Origin: Pseudomonas cremoris | GTDB lineage: Bacteria > Pseudomonadota > Gammaproteobacteria > Pseudomonadales > Pseudomonadaceae | NCBI RefSeq assembly: GCF_014230465.1 | Contig: NZ_JAAXCY010000005.1 | Location: forward strand, 434,001-498,000 | Direction of reading: 5' to 3' | Length of the DNA: 64,000 nucleotides | Shown here: piece by piece, positions 53,128 through 62,251 of the stretch | Layout of the letters: the number at the start of each line of letters is the position of its first letter | Position numbering within the stretch: position 1 is the stretch's first letter | Notes under the pieces: generated by a model | What the model was told of the DNA's origin: nothing | The model's input: the letters and a program-made list of their open reading frames with translations, nothing else | Database searches by the model: none | Program-made: the position numbers and the translations under genes

Positions 53128-53718
53128 ATGGACCCAGCACCCAACACCAGCCCCGACGAAGTCGTCACCCTGGTCGTCAAACACCTCATCAAACAAGGCC
53201 ACGAAGCCGACTACGAAGCCTGGCTGCGCCGCATCGTACGCATCGCCGGCGAGCGCCCCGGCCACCTCGGCGTCGACGTCGTGCGCAGCAAGCAAAACGG
53301 CCTGGCCCTGTTCACTTGTGTGTTGCGCTACCGCTCCACCGACGCCCTGGAAACCTGGCTCGATTCCCCCGAGCGCAAAACCCTGATCGACGAAGCCGCC
53401 CCCCTGCTGGCCGACGGCGACAACACCGAAATCGGCGCCGTCAACGAGTTCTGGTTCAACCCCGAAACCGAAAACGCCGCCAAGCCACCACGCTGGAAAC
53501 AGGCCGTAGTCACCCTGTTTGTGATCCTGCCGCTGACCCTGCTGGTCCCGATCATCTGGGGCCCGATTCTGCGCCTGCATCCGTTCCTCTCCAACTACGT
53601 GGTCGCCACCTTCCTGGTCACCCTGACCATCGTGTTGCTGGTGGTCTACCTGCTGATGCCGGCGGCCACCCGCCTGTTCGCTCCCTGGCTTGAAGCCTCT
53701 GTAAAGGAAACCCTATGA
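53128..53718 (+). CDS. ABM-domain protein with C-terminal membrane helices
   Basis: A 196-aa protein with an antibiotic biosynthesis monooxygenase-like ferredoxin fold at the N-terminus (VTLVVKHLIKQGHEADYEAWLR, then RPGHLGVDVVR) and two hydrophobic helices at the C-terminus (about 135-155 and 162-185). Such fusions are common in pseudomonads beside amidohydrolase and YcaC-like genes, as here. Enzymatic role unknown; the soluble domain may act on small hydrophobic compounds at the membrane. Overlaps the amidohydrolase start by 4 bp (ATGA). Confidence 0.85.
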   Translation: MDPAPNTSPDEVVTLVVKHLIKQGHEADYEAWLRRIVRIAGERPGHLGVDVVRSKQNGLALFTCVLRYRSTDALETWLDSPERKTLIDEAAPLLADGDNTEIGAVNEFWFNPETENAAKPPRWKQAVVTLFVILPLTLLVPIIWGPILRLHPFLSNYVVATFLVTLTIVLLVVYLLMPAATRLFAPWLEASVKETL

Positions 53719-55553
53719 ACGCCGATCTGATTCTGTTCAATGGCCAGTTCCACACCGTGGACCGTGAAAACCCGCGCGCAACCGCCGTCGCCATCAGCCA
53801 GGGGCGCTTTGTCGCCGTCGGCACCGACGGTGAAGCGATGGCCCTGCGCGGCAGTGGCACCCAGGTCATCGACCTCAAGGGACGCACCGTGATCCCCGGC
53901 CTCAACGACTCGCACCTGCACCTGATCCGTGGCGGTCTTAACTACAACCTCGAACTGCGTTGGGAAGGCGTGCCATCCCTGGCTGATGCGTTGCGCATGC
54001 TCAAGGATCAGGCCGATCGCACCCCAACCCCGCAGTGGGTGCGCGTGGTGGGCGGCTGGAACGAATTCCAGTTCGCCGAAAAACGCATGCCCACCCTGGA
54101 AGAGCTCAACCAGGCCGCGCCGGACACTCCGGTGTTCGTGCTGCACCTGTACGACCGTGCCTTGCTCAACCGTGCTGCCCTGCGCGTGGCGGGTTACACC
54201 AAGGACACGCCGAACCCGCCGGGCGGCGAGATCGTGCGTGACAGCAACGGCAACCCCACCGGCATGCTGGTGGCGCGTCCGAACGCGATGATCCTGTATT
54301 CGACCCTCGCCAAAGGCCCGAAACTGCCACTGGAGTATCAGGTCAACTCGACCCGCCAATTCATGCGCGAACTCAATCGCCTGGGCCTCACCAGCGCCAT
54401 CGACGCCGGTGGTGGGTTCCAGAACTACCCCGATGACTACGCGGTGATCGAGCAACTGGCCAAGGACGAACAGTTGACGGTGCGCATCGCCTACAACCTG
54501 TTCACCCAGAAACCCAAGGAAGAGCTCAGCGACTTCCAGAACTGGACCGGCAGCGTGAAGCTGCACCAGGGCGATGACTACCTGCGCCACAACGGCGCCG
54601 GTGAGATGCTGGTGTTCTCGGCCGCCGACTTCGAAGACTTCCTTGAACCGCGCCCGGACCTGCCATTGACCATGGAGCAGGAGCTGGAGCCGGTGGTACG
54701 CCACTTGGTGGAGCAGCGCTGGCCGTTCCGCTTGCACGCCACCTATGACGAGTCCATCTCCCGAATGCTCGACGTGTTCGAGAAGGTCAACCGCGATATT
54801 CCGTTCAATGGCTTGCCGTGGTTTTTCGACCACGCTGAAACCATCACGCCGAAAAACATCGAGCGCGTGCGGGCGCTTGGCGGTGGTATTGCGATCCAGG
54901 ACCGCATGGCGTTCCAGGGCGAGTACTTCGTGGAGCGTTACGGCGCCAAGGCCGCCGAAGCCACGCCGCCGATCAAGCGCATGCTTGCCGAAGGCGTGCC
55001 AGTAGGGGCGGGCACCGATGCCACGCGGGTCTCCAGTTACAACCCGTGGACCTCGCTGTACTGGATGGTCAGCGGCCGCACCGTCGGCGGCCTGGAGCTG
55101 CATGCGGAGGGCCTGCCGCGACTCACCGCGCTGGAGCTGTTCACCCATGGCAGCGCCTGGTTCTCGTCCGAACAGGGCAAGAAGGGCCAGATCAAGGTCG
55201 GACAATTAGCCGACGTCGCCGCGCTCTCGGCGGATTTCTTCAGTGTCGATGAAGAGGCCATCAAGTGGATCGAATCGGTACTGACTGTGGTCGGCGGCAA
55301 AGTGGTCTACGGCGCCGGCGATTTCGAGGATTACGCACCACCGCGCGTGCCGGTGCTGCCGGACTGGTCGCCGGTGGTCAAGGTGCCGGGGCACTGGCGC
55401 CCAAGCTCGCCTTTGCAAGCTCAAGTACACCAATGCAGCGGCCCGTGCGGCGTGCATTCACACAGCCACGAAAAAGCCCGCCTTTCCAGCGTGCCGGTCA
55501 GCGACTTCCAGGGTTTCTGGGGTGCGTTCGGCTGTTCGTGCTTTGCCTTCTGA
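53715..55553 (+). CDS. Amidohydrolase family protein (YtcJ-like)
   Basis: A 612-aa metal-dependent hydrolase. The N-terminal beta-sandwich start is ADLILFNGQFHTVDRENP, followed by GRTVIPGLNDSHLHLIRGG with the HxH metal site. Later segments include FDHAETI and GAGTDATRVSSYNPW (the metal-binding Asp region). The C-terminal ~40 residues are unusual: CSGPCGVHSHSH and a terminal CSCF, rich in Cys and His. Substrate not predictable; probably hydrolysis of an amide or ester. ATGA overlap with the ABM gene and 29 bp to the YcaC-like gene, so one operon. Confidence 0.9.
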   Translation: MNADLILFNGQFHTVDRENPRATAVAISQGRFVAVGTDGEAMALRGSGTQVIDLKGRTVIPGLNDSHLHLIRGGLNYNLELRWEGVPSLADALRMLKDQADRTPTPQWVRVVGGWNEFQFAEKRMPTLEELNQAAPDTPVFVLHLYDRALLNRAALRVAGYTKDTPNPPGGEIVRDSNGNPTGMLVARPNAMILYSTLAKGPKLPLEYQVNSTRQFMRELNRLGLTSAIDAGGGFQNYPDDYAVIEQLAKDEQLTVRIAYNLFTQKPKEELSDFQNWTGSVKLHQGDDYLRHNGAGEMLVFSAADFEDFLEPRPDLPLTMEQELEPVVRHLVEQRWPFRLHATYDESISRMLDVFEKVNRDIPFNGLPWFFDHAETITPKNIERVRALGGGIAIQDRMAFQGEYFVERYGAKAAEATPPIKRMLAEGVPVGAGTDATRVSSYNPWTSLYWMVSGRTVGGLELHAEGLPRLTALELFTHGSAWFSSEQGKKGQIKVGQLADVAALSADFFSVDEEAIKWIESVLTVVGGKVVYGAGDFEDYAPPRVPVLPDWSPVVKVPGHWRPSSPLQAQVHQCSGPCGVHSHSHEKARLSSVPVSDFQGFWGAFGCSCFAF

Positions 55554-55582
55554 TTACTCAAACCCCCGTAAGGAGCTGAACC

Positions 55583-56200
55583 ATGGCTAACAACCGTTTG
55601 AACAAAGATGACGCCGTCGTCCTGTTGGTCGACCACCAGACTGGCCTGATCTCACTGGTACAGGATTTCTCGCCGAACGAGTTCAAGAACAACGTGCTGG
55701 CCCTGGCCGATGTGGCCAAGTTCTTCAACCTGCCAACCATCCTCACCACCAGCTTCGAAAGCGGCCCTAACGGCCCTCTGGTTCCGGAGCTCAAGGCACT
55801 GTTCCCGGACGCGCCGTACATCGCCCGTCCTGGCCAGATCAACGCCTGGGACAACGAAGATTTCGTCAAGGCCGTCAAGGCGACCGGTCGCAAGCAGATC
55901 ATCATTGCCGGTGTGGTGACGGACGTCTGCGTAGCGTTTCCGACCCTGTGCGCGCTGGAAGAAGGCTTTGAAGTGTTTGTAGTTACCGACGCTTCCGGCA
56001 CCTTCAACGAAACCGTGCAACAAGCGGCCTGGGCGCGCATGACCGCTGCCGGTGCGCAACTGGTGAACTGGTTCGCCGTCGCCTGCGAGTTGCAACGCGA
56101 CTGGCGCAACGACATGGAAGGCCTTGCCAACCTGCTGTCGCCGCGCATCCCGAACTACCGCAACCTGATGAACAGCTACTCGGCGTTTACGGCCAAGTAA
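55583..56200 (+). CDS. ycaC: YcaC-like isochorismatase-family hydrolase
   Basis: A 205-aa cysteine hydrolase. The catalytic Asp is in LLVDHQTGL (D17) and the nucleophile is C116 in GVVTDVCVAFPT. The C-terminal WARMTAAGAQLVNWFAVACELQRDW matches YcaC from E. coli and P. aeruginosa, an octameric enzyme of unknown substrate. ATG follows AAGGAG. Third gene of the ABM-amidohydrolase-hydrolase operon; a REPIN follows it. Confidence 0.92.
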   Translation: MANNRLNKDDAVVLLVDHQTGLISLVQDFSPNEFKNNVLALADVAKFFNLPTILTTSFESGPNGPLVPELKALFPDAPYIARPGQINAWDNEDFVKAVKATGRKQIIIAGVVTDVCVAFPTLCALEEGFEVFVVTDASGTFNETVQQAAWARMTAAGAQLVNWFAVACELQRDWRNDMEGLANLLSPRIPNYRNLMNSYSAFTAK

Positions 56201-56228
56201 CGCGTTCTAGAAAACTGCGAAATACCCC

Positions 56229-56318
56229 TGTGGGAGCGGGCTTGCTCGCGAATGCGGAGTGTCAGTCAACAGATCAAGTGACTGACCCACCGTATTCGCG
56301 AGCAAGCCCGCTCCCACA
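56229..56318. repeat. REPIN, copy 3
   Basis: TGTGGGAGCGGGCTTGCTCG and its mirrored arm ending CGCTCCCACA, between the ycaC-like and LysR genes. Confidence 0.93.
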
Positions 56319-56383
56319 TTTTGGTTTGTGGTGTTGCGACGAACCCGTTATACAACCGTACAAATGTCCACCGAGAAGCGACA

Positions 56384-57265
56384 ATGAACCCTTTTGAAGA
56401 CATGCGCCTGTTCTGCCAGGTCATGGAGTCCGGCAGCTTCACCGCTGCCGCCGAACAGTTGGGCCTGTCCAAGCAGTTCGTCAGCCGCCGCCTGATCCAA
56501 CTGGAAGAGCGCCTCGGCGTGCGCCTGCTCAACCGCTCCACGCGTCGTTTGGATGTCACCCCACTGGGCCAGAGTTACTACGAATCCGCGCTGCGATTGC
56601 TCAATGAAGTCGAGCAAGTGGAGCAGGGCATCGCGGGCCAGAACAGCGAACCATGCGGCACCATTCGGCTGAGCGCGCCGCTGTCGTTTGCCATGGCCCA
56701 CTTGGGTTGCCTGTTGCCGCTGTTCTTGCAGCGCCACCCTCAGGTGTCGGTGGAAGTCGATCTCAGCGACCGCCCCGTGGACCTGATCGGCGAAGGCTAC
56801 GACCTGGTGTTGCGCATCGGCACCCTGGAAGACTCCACCTTGATTGCGCGCCGCATCGCCAGCATTCCCCGCGTGTATTGCGCCAGCCCCGAGTACCTGG
56901 CCCTGCGCGGCACCCCGCAAAAACCCGACGACCTCGCCGAGCACGATTGCCTGCCTTACGGCCATGGCCGCCAGGTGCAGTGGCGCTTCAAGGGCAAGTT
57001 GCAGGCGTTGAGTGTCAGTGGGCGCATGCGCGTGAACAACGGTGATCTGCTGCGCGACACGGCGATTGCCGGTCTAGGCGTGACGTACTTGCCGACCTTT
57101 ATCGTCGGCGATGCGTTGAAGGACGGGCGCCTGGTCAGTGTGTTGGATGAGTTCGCCCCCGAAGACCTGACGCTGTCGGCGGTGTACCCGCAACACCGGC
57201 AGAGCTCGCGGCCGGTGCAGGCGCTGGTGGAGTTCCTGCGCGAGCGCCTGGCTAGCGGCTGTTGA
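56384..57265 (+). CDS. LysR-family transcriptional regulator
   Basis: A 293-aa LTTR starting MNPFEDMRLFCQVMESGSFT (ATG 56384). Helix-turn-helix AAAEQLGLSKQFVSRRLIQL, substrate-binding domain from about 90 on (GTIRLSAPLSFAMAHLGCLL). Same strand as and downstream of the ABM-amidohydrolase-YcaC operon, but separated by a REPIN, so probably has its own promoter. It may control that operon (inference). Its stop overlaps the AraC gene on the other strand by 14 bp. Confidence 0.92.
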   Translation: MNPFEDMRLFCQVMESGSFTAAAEQLGLSKQFVSRRLIQLEERLGVRLLNRSTRRLDVTPLGQSYYESALRLLNEVEQVEQGIAGQNSEPCGTIRLSAPLSFAMAHLGCLLPLFLQRHPQVSVEVDLSDRPVDLIGEGYDLVLRIGTLEDSTLIARRIASIPRVYCASPEYLALRGTPQKPDDLAEHDCLPYGHGRQVQWRFKGKLQALSVSGRMRVNNGDLLRDTAIAGLGVTYLPTFIVGDALKDGRLVSVLDEFAPEDLTLSAVYPQHRQSSRPVQALVEFLRERLASGC

Positions 57266-58289
57266 ACAACTGGCGGATCAGGTTTGGAGTACTGCCGGTC
57301 CAGCGTTTGAACGAGCGCCGAAAGTTCGCCGCATCGCTGAAGTTCAAATACGCCGCCACCTCATCATTGCTGTAGCCCTTGACCTGATACAGGTGCAACG
57401 CCACTTGCTTGCGCACCCGGTCCACCTGCTGCTGAAAGCCGGTGTCGTGCTTGTGCAGCTTGCGCTTGAGGGTGGCCGGGCTCATGGCGAAGGCGTGCGC
57501 GGCCTGTTCCAGGCTGGGTGGCTGGCGTACTTGCTCGCGCAGGTAGTCGTAGAGGCCGTCGAGAAAACTGCTGGCAAAGCCCAACTGTTCAATTTGCTCG
57601 CGGGCTTGTTGGCGCGCCACCTGGCCGGCGGTGGCCGAAGCGCCCGGCCAGGGGCGGGTAAGGTATTCACGCGGGATGCACATCACATCCAGTGGGCGCG
57701 CGAAGCGGGTCTCTTCCCCCAGATGTACCCAGTACTGCTCGACGTAGCGGGGCTCGGGGTGACTGAAACTGCACGCCCAGGGCAGTCGTTCACCGCTGAG
57801 CCATTGGCTCATGGCAACCAGTGAGGTCATGCTCGCTTCCAGCAGGAAGCGCCACTGTTCGCCAGCCCCGCAACTGTCCAGCCAGTAGAGGTAAGCGTGG
57901 TGCTCATCCAACTCCAATTGCAGTGTGACCAACGGGCTGAGCAGCACCTGTTGTTGGATCAGGATTTCCAGCGCTTGATGCAAATTCTGCGCATGGCCCA
58001 ACGCATGGCTGGCCGCACCGTAATAGCCCGGCAACAGGCGCTGGCCGAACAGGAAGCTGCTGTCGTCGGCGTCCAACAGCTTGCGGCTGTTGCCGATCAA
58101 GGCCAGAAACTGCCGCGGGCTCAGCCGCGCTGTGCCGGCCAGGATGTCTTCATGAAACAGCCCGGTGCCGCGCAGCAGGCGGTGGCTGTCGATGTCCCGG
58201 GACAAGGCCAGGTCGATCAAGGTGGCAGGCTGGTAGTGCCCCGGGATGAAGCGGCTGTCGGCTTCATACCCGTTGGTTTTCACGGCCAT
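57252..58289 (-). CDS. AraC-family transcriptional regulator
   Basis: A 345-aa regulator: an N-terminal arabinose-binding-like domain of the OruR/ArgR-less type (about 20-210) and a C-terminal AraC DNA-binding domain (SLEQAAHAFAMSPATLKRKL, then YSNDEVAAYLNFSDAANFRR). One base separates its start from the stop of the GGDEF-like gene upstream on the same strand, so both are one operon. Targets unknown; the TonB receptor and phytase genes are the nearest transport genes. Confidence 0.9.
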   Translation of the reverse strand: MAVKTNGYEADSRFIPGHYQPATLIDLALSRDIDSHRLLRGTGLFHEDILAGTARLSPRQFLALIGNSRKLLDADDSSFLFGQRLLPGYYGAASHALGHAQNLHQALEILIQQQVLLSPLVTLQLELDEHHAYLYWLDSCGAGEQWRFLLEASMTSLVAMSQWLSGERLPWACSFSHPEPRYVEQYWVHLGEETRFARPLDVMCIPREYLTRPWPGASATAGQVARQQAREQIEQLGFASSFLDGLYDYLREQVRQPPSLEQAAHAFAMSPATLKRKLHKHDTGFQQQVDRVRKQVALHLYQVKGYSNDEVAAYLNFSDAANFRRSFKRWTGSTPNLIRQLFNSR

Positions 58290-58290
58290 C

Positions 58291-59205
58291 TCAGGCGATT
58301 TTCGCGAGAGGTTGCTTGGCTTTGGCCAGCGCCAGGTTCAGGCGCTTGAGCAGGTCCTGAGGCGGTTCGTCCAAGGCCATCACCACGGCGGTGGTCGCCC
58401 CCAGTTGCAGGCGTTCGCCTTGCTGGCGGGTCTTGTGGGCGAGGGCGCGCACGGCCTGTTGCAACTCCAACGCCAGCACCTGGGCCTGGCGTTCGCCGGT
58501 GTTGGGCAGCAGCACCACGAAGCGGTCGCCCGCCAAGCGACAGAGCAAGTCCTGGCGGCGCAGATTGAGCAGCAGTAAATGGCTGAGGGCCTGCAATACC
58601 GCATCACCCTCGGCATGCCCGTAGGCCTGGTTGATGGCCGCGAAGTTGTCCAGGTCCAGGGCCAGCAACGACAGCGGTTGCTGCTGGTCGCGGCTGTCTT
58701 GCAGGCTGTCGGCCAACTGGCGCTTGAGGTAGTCGGCGCCGGCCAGTGGCGTGAGTTTGTCGAACAAGCGATGTTCACGGAACAGCCGCTCACGCTTTTC
58801 CATCTGTGCGCTGATTGCCAGTTGCTCGCGGTGCCAGTGGTAGATACCAATGGTCAGCAGGATCATGCCCACCGGCATCGGTCCGGATTCGAGCCAGTGG
58901 TCCCAGGTGATGCTGTCGGGCAGGCGGATGAACTCGTCGAGGCTGTCGATCCACCAGGAAAAGAAGATGCACGACAGGCCCAACGCCAGGTAGTTGGTGA
59001 CGCGTCCGGCGGGGCGGCTTTTCAGCACCAGGCCCAGCCATACCAAGGCCAGCAGCGCCGAGCCGCCTTCGCCAAAGATATCCAGCCATTCCCACTCGCT
59101 GACGCTTTTGAGGTTACCGCAGGCCAGGTGCAGGATCAGCCCGAGGTTGGCGGCGATCAGCAGCAGGGTGAGTTTCCAGCGGTGGGGTTTGAGCACGGAA
59201 AACAT
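58291..59205 (-). CDS. Membrane protein with degenerate GGDEF domain
   Basis: A 304-aa protein. About four transmembrane helices in the first 125 residues (10-28, 48-62, 72-88, 108-123), a linker, and a GGDEF fold (about 145-300; LLALDLDNFAAINQAYGHAEGD is well conserved). The active-site loop is AGDRF (225-229) instead of GG(D/E)EF; loss of the first Gly and of the Glu makes diguanylate cyclase activity unlikely. No RxxD inhibitory site seen. It may be a c-di-GMP or GTP-sensing or scaffold protein. Upstream gene of the AraC operon. Confidence 0.85.
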   Translation of the reverse strand: MFSVLKPHRWKLTLLLIAANLGLILHLACGNLKSVSEWEWLDIFGEGGSALLALVWLGLVLKSRPAGRVTNYLALGLSCIFFSWWIDSLDEFIRLPDSITWDHWLESGPMPVGMILLTIGIYHWHREQLAISAQMEKRERLFREHRLFDKLTPLAGADYLKRQLADSLQDSRDQQQPLSLLALDLDNFAAINQAYGHAEGDAVLQALSHLLLLNLRRQDLLCRLAGDRFVVLLPNTGERQAQVLALELQQAVRALAHKTRQQGERLQLGATTAVVMALDEPPQDLLKRLNLALAKAKQPLAKIA

Positions 59206-59594
59206 GGCCGCGAGTCCTTGGGCAAATAAGCGATGGGCGCCAGCACAGCAGATCGATGTGACCGTTGCGTGACGGTGGGGGAGGGTCGAATCAGCTCACG
59301 GCATAAACACAATCCACAGGAGAACACCGGTCAAATGTGGGAGCGGGCTTGCTCGCGAATGCGGTGTGTCAGTCAACACACCTGATACTGATACACCGCA
59401 TTCGCGAGCAAGCCCGCTCCCACATTTTAGCCGAGGTCACTTCAGCTCATTTGTACACTCGAGCCGGCTCAAAACCCCGGTTTACGGGGTTTGCAGCCAA
59501 CCCCTTTCACAGAACCGTCATCCCCCACCCCTAGCTTGCCCTCCCAGTTGCCGGGCCCCTTGCCTGGCGCCAACGGATTCTTGGGGAGGATTTC
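59206..59594. other. Intergenic region ahead of the TonB receptor
   Basis: A 389-bp divergent gap containing a REPIN (59335-59425). No further gene is supported. The receptor's ribosome site is GGGGAGGA just before ATG 59595. No Fur box or Pho box that I could read with confidence. Confidence 0.6.
59335..59425. repeat. REPIN, copy 4
   Basis: ATGTGGGAGCGGGCTTGCTC and its mirrored arm ending GCTCCCACAT, upstream of the TonB-dependent receptor. Confidence 0.93.
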
Positions 59595-62108
59595 ATGTAC
59601 AAGCGCACCGGGTTCGTCAGCTTCACGCTTACCGCCTTGGCCCTGGCGATTGCCAGTGAGCGATTGAATGCGGCCGAGGCGGCCACCACCGAGCATGTCG
59701 AGGTGGTTGGCCAGGCGGCCGCCATCGATTCGGCGCTGAAAGAACAGCGCACCTCCGACAGCATCAAGAGTGTGGTGCATGCCGACGGTGTGGCTCAGTT
59801 GCCGGATGAAAACGTCGCCGAAGCGGTGCAGCGCCTGCCGGGTGTCAGCGTCGAGCGCGACCAGGGCGAAGGGCGCTTCGTCAGCGTGCGGGGCCTGGGC
59901 CCGGACCTCAACAGCGTGACCATCAACGGCACGCTCGTACCGGCCCCGGAAAGCGCACGGCGTGCCGTGGCCCTCGACGTGCTGCCATCGGAACTGGTGC
60001 AGTCGCTGTCGGTGATCAAGACCTTGACCCCGGACATGGACGCCAACTCCCTCGGCGGTACTGTCGACGTACAAAGCCTCTCGGCGTTCGATCACAAAGG
60101 CCTGTTCTACACCGGCAGCAGCGAAGCCAGCTACGACAAGAACACCCACCAGACCAGCCCGAAATTCTCCGGCGCGGCCAGTAACCGTTTCAGCCTCGGC
60201 GACGGCATCGACAACTTCGGCGTGGCTGCCGCGCTGAGCTGGCAGAAGCGCGACTTCGGGTCGGACAACGTCGAAACCGGCGGCGCCTGGGACTTCACAA
60301 ACGGCGCCAAGCTCAATGAGTTCGAACAACGCGACTACGACATCAGCCGCGAGCGCGCCGGTGGCGGCCTCAACTTCGACTACAAACCGGATGATGTCAG
60401 CAGCTATTACCTGCGCACCCTCTACAGCCGCTACAAGGACACCGAAACCCGCAACTCCACCAGCATCGAATTTGCCGACCCGCTGGCAGCCGGAGAGTTG
60501 GGCGATGCCGAGGCCAAGTGCAAGCTGAAAAACCGCGAAGAAACCCAGGAAATCCAGTCCTACGTATTCGGCGGCGAACGCATGCTTGGCCTGTGGACTC
60601 TGAGTGGCCAGGCCGGCTACAGCCAGTCCAGCGAAGACAGCCCGGGCCATATCGCCGGGGCGACCTTTGATGGCGGTGACTTTGCCAACAGCGGTTTCTA
60701 CGACAACGGCAAGCCGCGCCCGATCATCGGCGCAGGCTTCTACGACGCCAGCAACTTCACCCTCGACAAAGTCGACTGGGAAAAACAGAACACCAAGGAC
60801 ACCGAGAAAAACCTGCGCCTGGACCTGGCCCGCGACTACGACCTTAGCGGCTACGCCTCCCAGTTCAAGTTCGGCGGCAAAGTCAGCCGGCGCCACAAGA
60901 GCAACGACCTGGAAGCCTGGACCTACAAGGACTTCGATACCCTGGGGTTCAGCGCCGACCAACTCAACCTGACCCAGTTCCAGAAGGGTAGCGTCGATTA
61001 TCGCCTGGGCAACTTCGGCCCCGGCATCAGCCCGAGCAGCATCAAGCAGTTGATCGGCGGCCTCAACGCTGCGGACTTCTATGACGAGACCGAGTCGCGG
61101 GTCAACGACTTCACCATCCGCGAAGACATCAACGCCGGCTACTTCATGAACACCATCGACGTCGACGATTGGCGCTTCATCGCTGGCCTGCGTTACGAAG
61201 GCACCGAGTTCGATGCCAAGGGCACCGGCGCCACCGATGGCGTGTTCACCGCCACCGAAACCAAGCGCCGCTACCACCACTGGCTGCCCGGCCTGCATGC
61301 ACGCTACCAGATCGACAAGAACACCCAGGTTCGCGCAGCCTGGACCAAATCCGTGGTGCGCCCGACGTTCGGCCAACTGGCACCGGGTTTTGTGATCGAC
61401 GATGACGAAGCCACCTTCGGCAACCCGGACCTCAAGCCCCTGGAGTCGAGCAACCTGGACCTGGGCATCGAGCACTTCATGGGCCGCGCCGGGACCGTGT
61501 CGGCGTTCGTGTTCTATAAGGACATCAAGAACTTCGTCTACAACACCGACCTGGCCGGTACCGGCGCCTGGATCAACTTCTCCGAGGCCCACACCTACGC
61601 CAACGGCGACAGCGCCAAGCTCTATGGCCTGGAACTGGCCTACTCACAGAAGTTCGACTGGCTGCCGGCGCCATGGAACGGTCTGTTGGTCGGCGCCAAC
61701 ACCACCTTCAGCCGCTCCAGCGCGGATATCGAAGGTTTCGACAGTGCCAGCGGCACGAACCGCAAGCGCAACATCAGCCTGCCGAACCAGTCGGACACCG
61801 TCGGCAACCTGATGCTCGGCTGGGAAGACGACAAGCTCAGCCTGCGCCTATCGGCCAACTACAAGTCGGCCTACCTGTACGAGCTGGCCTCGATCAACGA
61901 CAAGGCCCATGACCTGCACGTCGATGCGCAAACCTTCGTCGATTTCAGTGCGCGCTATTCACTGACCAAGAACCTGCAAGTGAGCTTCGAGGCGCAGAAC
62001 CTTACCGATGAGTCGTACTTCGTCTACACCGGCCACCGCAGCTACAACGGCCAGTACGAGGAGTACGGCCCGACCTACAAGCTGGGCCTGACCTTCACTC
62101 ATTTTTGA
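59595..62108 (+). CDS. TonB-dependent outer-membrane receptor
   Basis: An 837-aa receptor: signal peptide (about 1-27, ending LNAAEA), a plug domain (about 45-165) with LPDENVAEAVQRLPGVSVER and RFVSVRGLGPDLNSVTINGT, and a 22-strand barrel ending YKLGLTFTHF with terminal Phe. It resembles the Caulobacter/Xanthomonas-type receptors used for complex substrates, not classical siderophore receptors. It is followed by a phytase gene, so uptake of phytate, inositol phosphates or their metal complexes is a reasonable guess (inference). A REPIN lies on each side. Confidence 0.93.
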   Translation: MYKRTGFVSFTLTALALAIASERLNAAEAATTEHVEVVGQAAAIDSALKEQRTSDSIKSVVHADGVAQLPDENVAEAVQRLPGVSVERDQGEGRFVSVRGLGPDLNSVTINGTLVPAPESARRAVALDVLPSELVQSLSVIKTLTPDMDANSLGGTVDVQSLSAFDHKGLFYTGSSEASYDKNTHQTSPKFSGAASNRFSLGDGIDNFGVAAALSWQKRDFGSDNVETGGAWDFTNGAKLNEFEQRDYDISRERAGGGLNFDYKPDDVSSYYLRTLYSRYKDTETRNSTSIEFADPLAAGELGDAEAKCKLKNREETQEIQSYVFGGERMLGLWTLSGQAGYSQSSEDSPGHIAGATFDGGDFANSGFYDNGKPRPIIGAGFYDASNFTLDKVDWEKQNTKDTEKNLRLDLARDYDLSGYASQFKFGGKVSRRHKSNDLEAWTYKDFDTLGFSADQLNLTQFQKGSVDYRLGNFGPGISPSSIKQLIGGLNAADFYDETESRVNDFTIREDINAGYFMNTIDVDDWRFIAGLRYEGTEFDAKGTGATDGVFTATETKRRYHHWLPGLHARYQIDKNTQVRAAWTKSVVRPTFGQLAPGFVIDDDEATFGNPDLKPLESSNLDLGIEHFMGRAGTVSAFVFYKDIKNFVYNTDLAGTGAWINFSEAHTYANGDSAKLYGLELAYSQKFDWLPAPWNGLLVGANTTFSRSSADIEGFDSASGTNRKRNISLPNQSDTVGNLMLGWEDDKLSLRLSANYKSAYLYELASINDKAHDLHVDAQTFVDFSARYSLTKNLQVSFEAQNLTDESYFVYTGHRSYNGQYEEYGPTYKLGLTFTHF

Positions 62109-62125
62109 ATTCAACACATTCCAAG

Positions 62126-62215
62126 TGTGGGAGCGGGCTTGCTCGCGAATACGGTGGGTCAGCCAACTGATTTTTCGCCTGATACACCGCTTTCGCGAGC
62201 AAGCCCGCTCCCACA
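62126..62215. repeat. REPIN, copy 5
   Basis: TGTGGGAGCGGGCTTGCTCG and its mirrored arm ending CGCTCCCACA, between the TonB receptor and phytase genes, 17 bp after the receptor stop. Confidence 0.93.
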
Positions 62216-62251
62216 TTGGATCTCCATTGTTTTTAAAGGATTTAGCCGTAC

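Noticed and set aside
53646..55205. 519-codon open frame antisense to the amidohydrolase gene
   Set aside because: Overlaps a well-supported metal-dependent hydrolase completely and shows no family features.
59469..61592. 707-codon open frame antisense to the TonB receptor gene
   Set aside because: A shadow of high GC at third positions in the sense gene. It has no ribosome site or recognisable domain, while the + strand is a clear receptor.
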